Source: Pseudopyrenochaeta lycopersici (lineage: Eukaryota > Ascomycota > Dothideomycetes > Pleosporales > Pseudopyrenochaetaceae). Taken from it: a stretch of 64,000 nucleotides of DNA. Positions 55,248 to 64,000 of the stretch are shown here, one piece after another. The stretch lies in contig NHZP01000003.1 in NCBI GenBank assembly GCA_003313425.1, forward strand, positions 1,736,001 through 1,800,000, in the 5' to 3' direction. A program made the position numbers and the translations under genes. The notes beneath the pieces are model-generated. The model was not told the DNA's origin, made no database searches, and was given only the letters and a program-made list of their open reading frames with translations. How positions within the stretch are numbered: the first letter of the stretch is position 1; each line of letters opens with the position of its first letter.

Positions 55248-55621
55248 TGTTAATGCTTTATGTGTGACTGACAAAGTGGTTGTTAGGGGAACGGTGGAGC
55301 TGCAACACAAGCGAAGATGTCACGAGTAGCTGCGAACGCGTGGTCACGTGACAATCCGTTAATATACTCTCATCTACCGCATTCCAACCAAACATGCTCA
55401 GTAGTAAAGTCGTTCTGACTCACCATCATTTATCCTTAAACGCTAGGAAATAAAGCCATTGCCCATTTGAACGGCTCACGGTATTGCAACCACTGTACCC
55501 AAAGATGAACTACCAATGTAGGCTAGCATGGCGTTAAAGTACCAAATATATTTATTTTCATGGATATTCATCAGATCATATATGTATTGCCCAACGCCAG
55601 ACGCTAGGGCTTGCTCAATTC

Positions 55622-55886
55622 TACTATGGTATCAGGGTTAGGTAGTGTAGGTGGGTCCCGATGACCAGGGGCTGATTTTAAATGACGTGAAATGCACTAA
55701 ACTCAATTCTGTCTTTCTTTACAAACAATCTCAGCCGGCAGGGACGCGTCAAGCACGTTGTGGCAGGCGTGCATTAATTTCAATACAAAATTACAGGGGA
55801 TTTAATGAAATACAGGTAATTGAGCACTTTTACGCCCCCGTGGTCATCGGGACCCACCTACACTACCTAACCCTGATACCATAGTA
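55622..55886. mobile_element. MITE with 44-bp perfect terminal inverted repeats, TA target duplication
   Basis: The element runs from 55624 to 55884 (261 bp), flanked on both sides by TA (55622-55623 and 55885-55886). The ends are perfect inverted repeats of 44 bp, starting ctatggtatcagggttaggt. The interior is AT-rich and has no coding capacity. TIR plus TA duplication point to a non-autonomous Tc1/mariner-type element. The identical arms suggest recent insertion. It lies in the intergenic space between the HhH gene and the JmjC gene. Confidence 0.9.
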
Positions 55887-56004
55887 GTATGTAGCCAACG
55901 CCCCGCGCCTCGCTAAAGTAACCTATAACTGGGAGCAAGAACGAAGCATTTGAAATGATGTAGTTGAATCTCAATCCTGCCAGAAGCCATGTTCACGAAC
56001 AAAT

Positions 56005-59000
56005 CTACAATGTTTTCCTTGGGCGGCCTCGGCCACGCTTGGGGGTGCTGGAGCCCCGTGTGGGGACCATCGAAGGCCTACTAGGTGGTCGACCAACAGG
56101 CTTTTTGGGAGCAGGCAGGCTCACAAAAACATCTTCCTCGCTATCGGAGGCAGAGAGATCAATAGGTTGAACTTTCTTGTTGATACTTGTAAACGTGGGT
56201 ACTGGGGCTTTGGGTATAGTCGTGGTCGTAGCCTTGGTTGATTCATCGCGCTTGCGCTTAGAAGATGCCGAGACAATTTTGATCTTCTTGCCAGCCATAC
56301 CAGGCAAGGCAAAGATAGAGTTCATAGCCTGTGGAGCGTCTGTAGGACCAATTTTCACGACTTCATCCTCAGATTGCTGTGTATCATGCGCGGGGCTATC
56401 GTCAGCAGGTAAATCCCCAAGAAAGTCGTCGATTAGTCCGCTCTCATCGTCGGATTCGGGAAGCAGAGCAATTTTTGCACGCAAATTTTCTTGAATCTCT
56501 TGTGCAGCAGTCTCAGCGCGTGCTTTGTTGATCACTTCCCTCTGCTGCGCTTCAAAGGCAGCAGAAGATTGTTGTGCCAGGATAAGCGTGTCACCAGACT
56601 GATCAACCTTTTTGTGAACATCTTCAGCAGTAGCAGTCTCAATACTGGCTTGGTTAGGCTTCTTTGGCGGTCGTCCTACAGGCCGTCTGCCGGACTTTTG
56701 TTTCATTAGCAAGTTCTTGCGTTTCTCGTTATACACTCGATTTCGCTCGCGGTCTTTCTCACGATGTGGTCGTAAATCACCGTCTCTAAAATCAGCCGGT
56801 AGCTCGGTTGGTAAATCTTCCTCGCCCTCATTTCTACGTGCCAACCAGTTGGAAGCTCGTCCACGCGACTGACTTGGGATTTCAAGATCATTGTCCTCGT
56901 TATGAAATTCTTCATCAGAATCAAGAGTTATCTCTTCGAATCGCTGAGAGCCGCGTGACGACCCTGGCTTGAATAATCCTCCAATGTCACTGTTCCGTTT
57001 CCTCGTCGAGTATGCCCCATCGTTCTCAGTTCGAATGCGATATGTTTTCACATCCTTCTCTTTCTCAGTGAGACTCTTGAGGGCGTTCTCTTTAGGTAGG
57101 ATATCCGATTGAAGAATTAATTGCACATCACCAGGCGTATCCAACGCCTCAGGAGTTCTACTACGCACGGTCTGAGGCTGGTTAGGAATTGGTCGCTGTC
57201 GGATCTGCTCAAGATGGAGGCTGCTCAAAGAAAGCTTGACTATCATCGTTTTACCCTTCATCTTGGCAGCGACGAAAAGGAATCTATCCTCTCGCTTGGC
57301 CTCTTCCAGCAACTTCCTCTCTATCTCCTTCTGATATTCTCTGCCAGAAGCATGCTTTGGCTGATGCGCTTGCATAGTCTCTTCTCTTTTCTGATTTTGC
57401 TTCGATTTCTTGCGACGCCTACTACGGTCCTCGTCCTCGAGATCGTCACGGAGGCGCTTTTGACCCAGGCGTGGAATGTCGATATCCTGATCAGGGTCAG
57501 GGTAGTATGATTCCAACCCAGCATTTGCTTCAGATTGGCCGTTATCATCGAATTGCCCAGCATGGCTTTTATCACCATTTTCGTTGTTCATTCTGCTCAT
57601 GTCCATCGTCGGCGAGTACGCAATGCTATACGGTATGCGGGCGTGATCTTCTTCGATGAGCCGTGGATCGAGAGGCATGTCTACCAGCTTTTTCATTTCT
57701 GCCTGTTGTAATCGTCTCTGCATTGCACTCTGGTCATCCCGCAGCCAAGTAAGATTAGACACGCTGAAGTCGACCAGGCATTCCACTGAGCGTACATCTG
57801 CCACTTTCCTCGTGTCATGGCCGAGAAGGGTCCCCTTGGGCTCGTAGGGATCTTGCCTAGGATCGCGTCGGCATGCACCTGTATTACAGACTCTTGTGCA
57901 ATGAGGACACTGCCAACTTGGATTTTCCATGACGTTCACAGGCATCATGTCATGCGCCCGGAACAACGTCCCGTAGCAGTACGCTAAGTCGCAGTTGGAG
58001 CAGAACGCCATCTTCCATTTTGGGTGTCGGTGTAGACAGGAATGGCACGACTTGTGTTTGCTGAGCCATTGCTTTGACTTCTTGTTCGCGACTGTTCGAA
58101 CATTGCCGTATTCGTCAACAATGGGCTCTTCGTCATCGGAGGTTCCTTCAGGCTGTGGGTTCTTGATGTCTACAAACGGTCGTATCCGCAATTGCTCTTG
58201 ACAGACCTGCGCCAGGGTCTTTTTGCCCAAGTATCTTCGCTCTTCTTGGAGCGGAAGTGGCGTGTACTCGGTCATGTGTCCATCGATATCAATAATCTGA
58301 GAACGCCATTCTTCGTACTTGTGAATGAGATCCTTCCACTTCCACTGCTCCACCCACGTGTATCCCGACTGGCACCCGCAGCTACGACCCATGCAGTAGC
58401 AATCCATACATACATCATAAGGTTCTTCAATCTCAGAGCTGAACAAGTTCTTGCAGGACTTGCAGCTTAGGAATCGGTTAAAAATATTGCATCTGCAATA
58501 AGCACAGGTCACGTTGCTGTCGTATGGTAGGAACTCTGGGTGCTCACGAGAGTCTGGCATAAACATCTCGGATAGCAAGATGTGCTTGTACAAGTCAAAG
58601 AGCCTCCTAAAATCCTTCTGGAGATGTTGAATCTTAACCGAGCGTTGAATGGGCTCTGCTTGTTCACCAGCCGCCTCCACCTGGGCTCGAGCAGACTGAA
58701 TGAGGTTAGAGTATTTGACCAGTGTGTAGTATATGATGGCTTTGTTCTTGTACTGTTCGTCGCGACAGACGATGCGTGAATTTGGGAGCGCTTCGAGCAA
58801 CGCCAACTCCAGAGTTTTCACAGTCGTGCGGTTCCAAGCGACCTTCATGGTGCGAGTGCCGCGATTCCACACTTGATGGGGTGCCAATGGCGGTATCAGG
58901 ATCAAGTCTCCAGGACGTTGCTCAACTACGTACGTCTTGAAGGGCGCCTTCTTCCAAGCAATGAGTTGGGCAAAGTGATTTTCGACCTCAATGTCGTGGC

Positions 59001-59863
59001 CCAAGACGGATAGCCAGTACTCGGATACCAAATGGCGATCGCTGGTTTCGGTCATGAACCAAAGGGACGACCCAGGATGCTCCGGCTTGCCTTCCTCGCT
59101 GATATTGCCAGAGGCGTTGACCATTATATTCTGGCCCAAGGATGCGCACATCTCACGGTGCGAGGGTGTGTAGGTGCCTTCATGACCGATGTAACACATG
59201 AGATTCTCTGCGCGCATTTCTGGAGGCAGGCTGCTCATAAGATCCCCAGCGCTCGCAATGCCGCGGCCTTTGCGGCCTCCAATCTCGTCCGGTGCACCAG
59301 GTCCACCGACTTCACCAGTGCTTTCATTGAGGTAGAACAGACATGAAGGAATGTGCTCCTTGAGTTTGTCCTGCCACACCTGTGGGCAGTCAATGTCCTT
59401 CAGATATACACGCTGGCGCGACTTGTCCCGGTAATGTTCTGACGTATCGAAAAACTGATCGGTCAACTTCGCCATGTTCTTGAGATAATGCTGGATCGTA
59501 AGCGGGATATTCTCCTTAGAGGTGAGGTTACGCGCGTGCTCAACTGTGACATGCATCAGCGAAGTGCGCCAATCGGTGGCACACTCTCTCCTCACCTTTG
59601 TCGCCACAATTATCACGCAACCATGAAGGCGTGAAGGTCCATGGGTCTAGCACTTCTTCAAACCCGTCAATGACGAGAGGTTTCCCCCGCTTGATTACAT
59701 GCCAGGCGATAAGCTTCTCAAACTCCTCAATACTTTGAGTCGCGAGCATCTCATAAGTGATGCGGTCGACATATTGAAAATTATCCGCGGTTTCGACGAA
59801 GGTGTGCACATCAAAGTCAGGCGGAATTGGCTCGAAAGAAGCTCGGGGGCGCACAGCTGGCAT
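56005..59863 (-). CDS. JmjC-domain protein with zinc-finger region and AT-hooks
   Basis: Two exons: 59863-59596 and 59543-56005, 1,268 residues. The 52-bp intron (GTGAGG...CACAG, phase 1) joins NCGDK to VEHARNL. A JmjC domain covers about residues 40-330, with metal-binding residues H218 and E220 (SHREM) and H312 (PLAPHQVWN). Further on are a Cys-rich segment (CAYCRCNIF, CKSCKNLF, CMDCYCMGRSCGCQ) and a second one (CHSCLHRHPKWKMAFC, CPHCTRVCNTGACRR) resembling the 4CXXC_R1 zinc-finger type. The C-terminal 500 residues are charged and disordered and carry AT-hook-like motifs (RRPVGRPPKKP, KKPVGRPPSRP, KRGRGRPRKTL). It is probably a nuclear chromatin protein; whether it demethylates histones cannot be told. 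The gene is divergent from COQ2. Confidence 0.9.
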
Positions 59864-60369
59864 CGTATTCGTTGCTGATTACCATGAAGACGCCGCTTTC
59901 GGGGTGGACTTGCAAGCCGCTGAGTAGCTATCACCGCCACGGCGACAACAGCCTTGCAATTTGCAAGCAGTCGCCGTCGTAGTGGCAGGGACAGCGAGTA
60001 TCCGCTGTTTGCGCCAGCGGGGCTTGTGGCAGCGTTGAGGGGAGCTTGTGGGTGTAAGTGGCGCGTCTGTGAGCTATCCAGGTGGCTGGAGCCTCTCGCG
60101 TAGAGCTATCACGTGCCCACGGGAGCTAGCGCGCAGGGCCAGGCCTTGACTTCCCAGCTTCTTTTCGCCGATCGAGCCTAATTTGTGGGACCTGGATCAA
60201 CGCGGAATTCTCACACCCTAGTCCTCGGCCTATCTGAGCTAATGGCATGCTTCTTAATGACGAATTACACTCGATCTTCGCTATAGATACACCTGGCTGT
60301 CAGATTAACAACTAACTCGCACGCCCGAGACGCCTACACATCGAATTGGCTCGCATCACCCTACCAATC
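59864..60369. promoter_or_regulatory. Divergent promoter region, JmjC gene / COQ2
   Basis: 506 bp between divergent starts; holds both promoters. No specific element is claimed. Confidence 0.5.
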
Positions 60370-61644
60370 ATGGCCTTTCAGCAGTCTTGTGCGATACGGC
60401 ATGGATTAGTGTATTCGCAAATTGTTGGCCGGCCCATAGGCGCAGCGTGGGCGCAGAAAGACCTGGGCCATGCCCGATGGAGACGGCCATTGTCATCAAT
60501 ATCGCTGCTACCTACCAAATACCGACCACAACCTACACAACTAGTCAGGAAACAGACCTGCCCGCAAGGTTTACGCCCGGCCACGGCTTCTGTATTCGCA
60601 AGGTTCTCATCGCCCCAACTGGGTATAGCAACAGCAGTTCAAGATGATTTATCAGGACGACTTCCTGATTACTCGCCGCCAACTACTGGTTTCCTCTCAT
60701 ATCTGCCCCAAAAGGCAGTCCCGTATGGTGAGCTTATGAGACTCGACAAGCCCACTGGGACGTACTACCTGTTCTTCCCATGCCTTTTCAGCACTCTTGT
60801 CGCGGCCACCATGGCTGTACCTCTTGCCGCACCATCTGCCGTCATTAGCACAACAGCATTATTCTTCGCTGGAGCTCTCGTAATGAGAGGCGCTGGATGC
60901 ACAATCAATGACCTCTGGGATCGCAATCTCGATCCACACGTTAAGCGAACACGACTACGCCCGATCGCGAGACGAGCAATTACTCCCAAGCAAGCAATTG
61001 TCTTCCTCGGAGGTCAGCTCACGACTGGCCTAGCTGTTCTTCTCTCGCTTCCCCTCGAATGCTTCTGGTATGCGACACCATCGCTTTTGTTCGTCGCTAC
61101 CTACCCGCTAGCAAAGCGAGTTACCTACTATCCTCAATTTGTCCTCGGCCTTACCTTCTCCTGGGGCGCAATGATGGGGTTTCCAGCTCTCGGAATTGAC
61201 CTGCTCTCCAACCAAGCTGCGCTCACGGCGGCTTCTTGCTTGTATGCTAGCAATGTTGCATGGACAGTGTTGTACGACATGATCTACGCGCATATGGATA
61301 TCAAAGACGATGTCAAGGCTGGCATCAAGAGCATTGCACTGAAACACGAAAAAGAAACCAAGGCGGTTCTCTCAGGTTTAGCTGTAGTCCAGCTGAGTCT
61401 GCTAGCTGCTACTGGAGTCTCTGCAGGAATGGGACCAATCTTCTTTGTTGGATCTTGCGGGGGTGCGGCGTTGACACTCGGCACCATGATCAGGCGGGTG
61501 AAGTTGAAGGAGGTGAAGAACTGTTGGTGGTGGTTTGTGAACGGTGCATGGTTCACTGGTGGAGCGATCAGCCTCGGCTTGGCCGGGGAATATGTTGCAC
61601 ATCTTCTCGGCTGGTATGACAGTGGCGTGAAGAGTGACGAGTAA
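60370..61644 (+). CDS. COQ2: 4-hydroxybenzoate polyprenyltransferase, mitochondrial
   Basis: Intronless, 424 residues from the ATG at 60370 (catcATGGCC). The N-terminal 90 residues are rich in Arg, Ser and Ala without acidic clusters, as in a mitochondrial targeting peptide. The UbiA domain follows: YGELMRLDKPTGTYYLFFPC, the first Asp-rich motif NDLWDRNLDPHVKRTRLRP (from about residue 180), and the second, YDMIYAHMDIKDDVKAGIKS (from about residue 302), which bind the prenyl diphosphate through magnesium. About eight hydrophobic helices are visible. The enzyme prenylates 4-hydroxybenzoate in ubiquinone synthesis at the inner mitochondrial membrane. Both motifs are intact. Confidence 0.95.
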   Translation: MAFQQSCAIRHGLVYSQIVGRPIGAAWAQKDLGHARWRRPLSSISLLPTKYRPQPTQLVRKQTCPQGLRPATASVFARFSSPQLGIATAVQDDLSGRLPDYSPPTTGFLSYLPQKAVPYGELMRLDKPTGTYYLFFPCLFSTLVAATMAVPLAAPSAVISTTALFFAGALVMRGAGCTINDLWDRNLDPHVKRTRLRPIARRAITPKQAIVFLGGQLTTGLAVLLSLPLECFWYATPSLLFVATYPLAKRVTYYPQFVLGLTFSWGAMMGFPALGIDLLSNQAALTAASCLYASNVAWTVLYDMIYAHMDIKDDVKAGIKSIALKHEKETKAVLSGLAVVQLSLLAATGVSAGMGPIFFVGSCGGAALTLGTMIRRVKLKEVKNCWWWFVNGAWFTGGAISLGLAGEYVAHLLGWYDSGVKSDE

Positions 61645-64000
61645 AAGAGCCAAGAATAGTTACGCTCTGGCGGCGTATATTTGAGGCCAGTTTCGAGGTA
61701 CCGAACGCTAACAGATGTATATTAAATGTGCTTGCAGATGCGCGATGTAGTTATAGTAGCCTTTTGTAATTCACTGAGCTTTTGAGATTGTATGCGAACA
61801 AGAATGCTGTCAATAATTCATCTATGTTCTTAGGAAGAAGGTACAACTGTGTGAGGGCACTCGGATCGAATATTGCGTCTAAGAGATAAGCGTAGCGTAT
61901 ACAATCTTGGTTCCGCTCAAGCTCACTCGGCATCGGATGAGTCCTTAGTCAACACAGATACTCCAGGACAGCTTTCAACGGCAGCTGTGGCATTCAATCA
62001 ACCTCTGGTTCTCCCTCGAGCACCATCTGTGCTATGTAAAAGAAAGCAATCTTGCTACTTAATCGTCAATAATTACATGGCTGTGATTGGGCGAAAGCAT
62101 AGCATTGTGACCTGAATTGCTGAGTATCTCGCCTGGAACGCCATTAAATAATTTTTCTACGTACCATTGAGGCTCCAAATTGTGGTCTTGTGTTTCTGGA
62201 CCATTTAATTTAGACAGTCAATATGAAAGGCGAGAGGCGTTCGTTCTTCGTGAGTGTCGAGTCAACTTCCATGGCATCTGCCTGTCAAGCTTAGAGTACC
62301 TCTGATACTTAGAGTTATAGAGGAATGTGACAGGATACATGAATTGGCAGTGTGTTTCGGCTGTGGTGCTCAGCTTTCGGCTCTCCTGATGCTTCATCGA
62401 GCCTTCTGCGAAGACTCAACTTTTCAGCTTCGTTTGACTCAAATACGAATCAGCTCAAGCTCAATTCAAGATAACTGATTCATGTGTACTGAGTGTCCTT
62501 TAGCTCCCGCCCATCTCGACCTTCGTATAGTTGCTTTCCCTTGTAGATGAATTCGTTGGGGGAACCAAAAAGTGCCAAACTATTATGATCAGAAGCGAAT
62601 TTTTGATGGCATCCATGTGCTCTTACAATCTGACGCCAGCTCCTTATAAATAAGGGATGGCATCCGAAAGGTGGTACAAGAATGCGTCCCTCACTCACTG
62701 GACTTTTGAAAAAAAAAAGTTTCCTGATCCGCACTTCATTACTACAAGCAGTGTTCTCAACAAGAAAGCATCCTCAATAGCTTATGTTCATGATCTTTCA
62801 CACGACAGTGGTCGAGCGGTGGATCTCGTTGTCGATCACCTCACTGTCATCGACCGTATGTTCGTAGTAAAGCGGGAAAGACAGCCGTGGTTGCAATTCG
62901 AAAACAGTGCCATCCAGGTAATCCTCTCTTGATGTTGGTTCAACCCAGCCTCAATATCAGTTTCGGAGTCTGGAGGAGTTGATTAATGTTTGACTAATGC
63001 ACACTTGCTTGCTTTGACGTACTGGAACGGGACCTTGAAACTAGGAGAATTCGAAAAAAAGAGCAAAAGATTGAGTCTCTCACATGAAATCCAGCGATTG
63101 TTGCAATGATGGTAAAGATACCAAAGGTAACGACAAGTGCGGTGTTGGTGGTGTCGTTCATATCAAGCATTGTTGAGGTAGCGAGAAAGGTAACACGGAA
63201 GGGGGGACGCGACAATAATTAAATAACAGTAGACACTGTATACAACTTTGATGGAGCCTACTGTATTCCATTATGGAAGTTGGGAGAAGTAGGTGTTTTA
63301 CATTGATAGTAAGTGAAGAACAAGCATTTACTATCCGCCAGTGATCGACGAACCATTACCGCACATGATCCGTCGATCATTGCTGCTATTGGGTATGGGC
63401 CTAAAATCGGTTTGACCGGTATGTTGGGCTGATTGGGCACATATGCAACCCCGGCGCCTCACTCGCGCCCTATTTGGGCATTTGGCATTTTTCAGCCTAA
63501 TTTAGGTTTCTCTTCTCTTCTTCTTTACAAAAAAGTAGCCTCAAGGTAGCCTGAGTTGTAAATTCTCTGCCAGACTTCTCTGTTGCTGATTCTAGCTCGA
63601 GAGACAGTTCGGTCTCTAACGAGGACTAGAAACACAGCTGTGAAATGACTGCTTTGCGTAATGAAAGGATTATCTCATGTTTCCGGAGGCAACATATCCA
63701 GGAGGAGCGATTGGTAGCTCTTGGCCCCATACATTCATATGCGGGCGCGCAGAATACTGGAAGGTCTCCTGTGTTACCTTGGTTATTCGAAGCCTGCTCA
63801 ACCTGAACCTCTCCTCAAGCCGTGTGTCAATGTTGCTTGAGCTACGAAAACTCAACCATAAGTCAGGCCTGGGGTTGAGGGGGGCTTCTTGCCATGGTAC
63901 ATACGTGTACCTTCTGTATCCAAGAACGTGTAGTCCATATTGAAACGATCATCCCTTCTTGAGAATACAACTCTCCAAACCGTCTGCATAGGAATCACAA
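61645..64000. other. Intergenic, right end of window
   Basis: 2.4 kb with no strongly supported gene. Only one short first-exon candidate, on the minus strand near 63170, looks protein-like. AT-rich with homopolymer A runs near 62708. Confidence 0.5.
63077..63170 (-). CDS. Possible first exon of a small membrane protein
   Basis: From an ATG at 63170 the sequence reads MLDMNDTTNTALVVTFGIFT, then IIATIAGFH, followed by a GTGAGA donor-like site. A short hydrophilic start plus one hydrophobic helix ending at a splice site resembles first exons of small fungal single-pass proteins. The following exon could not be found. Confidence 0.25.

Noticed and set aside
1..64000. tRNA or rRNA genes, CRISPR arrays, riboswitches
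   Set aside because: No cloverleaf with the usual B-box-like sequence, no rRNA-like segment and no spaced short repeats were recognised by eye; CRISPR is not expected in a fungal nucleus.

Overview
The window is nuclear DNA of a filamentous ascomycete (Pezizomycotina, probably a Dothideomycete). The evidence is short introns of about 50-65 bp (two longer, 86 and 142 bp) with GTANGT-like donors and CTNAC-type branch sites, fungal-only families (DUF7053, DUF3176, DUF3984, a HET-NACHT-WD40 receptor, bZIP plus DUF3425) and housekeeping genes of ascomycete type (COQ2, GPI10-type mannosyltransferase, Ssp1/CaMKK-type kinase). Species cannot be named from sequence alone. Gene models were built by hand: starts were moved to real ATG codons, and exons were joined only where phase and splice signals agree.

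Layout. 1-1.2 kb: 3' end of a TPR-repeat protein, probably the sensor arm of an NLR-like gene. 3.8-8.3 kb: ordinary genes (DUF7053 protein, DAG/sphingosine-kinase-like protein, small membrane protein). 8.9-13.9 kb: a secreted protein of about 1,609 residues carrying many degenerate copies of an H-x-P-A-x-x-(I/V)-(Y/F/W)-x-R motif. It is divergently transcribed from a membrane-anchored pepsin-fold protein (15-16.7 kb) that has lost its first catalytic aspartate. 18.2-22.5 kb: a complete HET-NACHT-WD40 receptor with 12 nearly identical WD40 repeats, bracketed by a pair of divergent inverted repeats. 24-37.4 kb: an accessory stretch with a DUF3176 membrane protein, a Zn2Cys6 regulator, an NmrA-like protein with a damaged start, an IFI6/ISG12-like membrane protein, small orphan genes, a zinc alcohol dehydrogenase broken by a frameshift, a bZIP-DUF3425 regulator and an aldo-keto reductase. 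38.7-61.6 kb: mostly core genes (Siw14-like phosphatase, DUF3984 protein, GPI10-type mannosyltransferase, Ssp1/CaMKK-like kinase, an HhH-motif nuclear protein, a JmjC protein with zinc fingers and AT-hooks, COQ2), interrupted by a clear 261-bp MITE with 44-bp perfect terminal inverted repeats and TA target duplications at 55.6 kb.

How it fits together. The left half looks accessory and fast-evolving: repeat-based recognition genes, a lineage-specific secreted repeat protein and decaying metabolic genes. The right half looks like conserved core chromosome. The best candidates for something undescribed are the secreted repeat protein with its divergent pseudo-protease neighbour, and the two repeat-sensor genes, whose 126-bp units suggest ongoing homogenisation.
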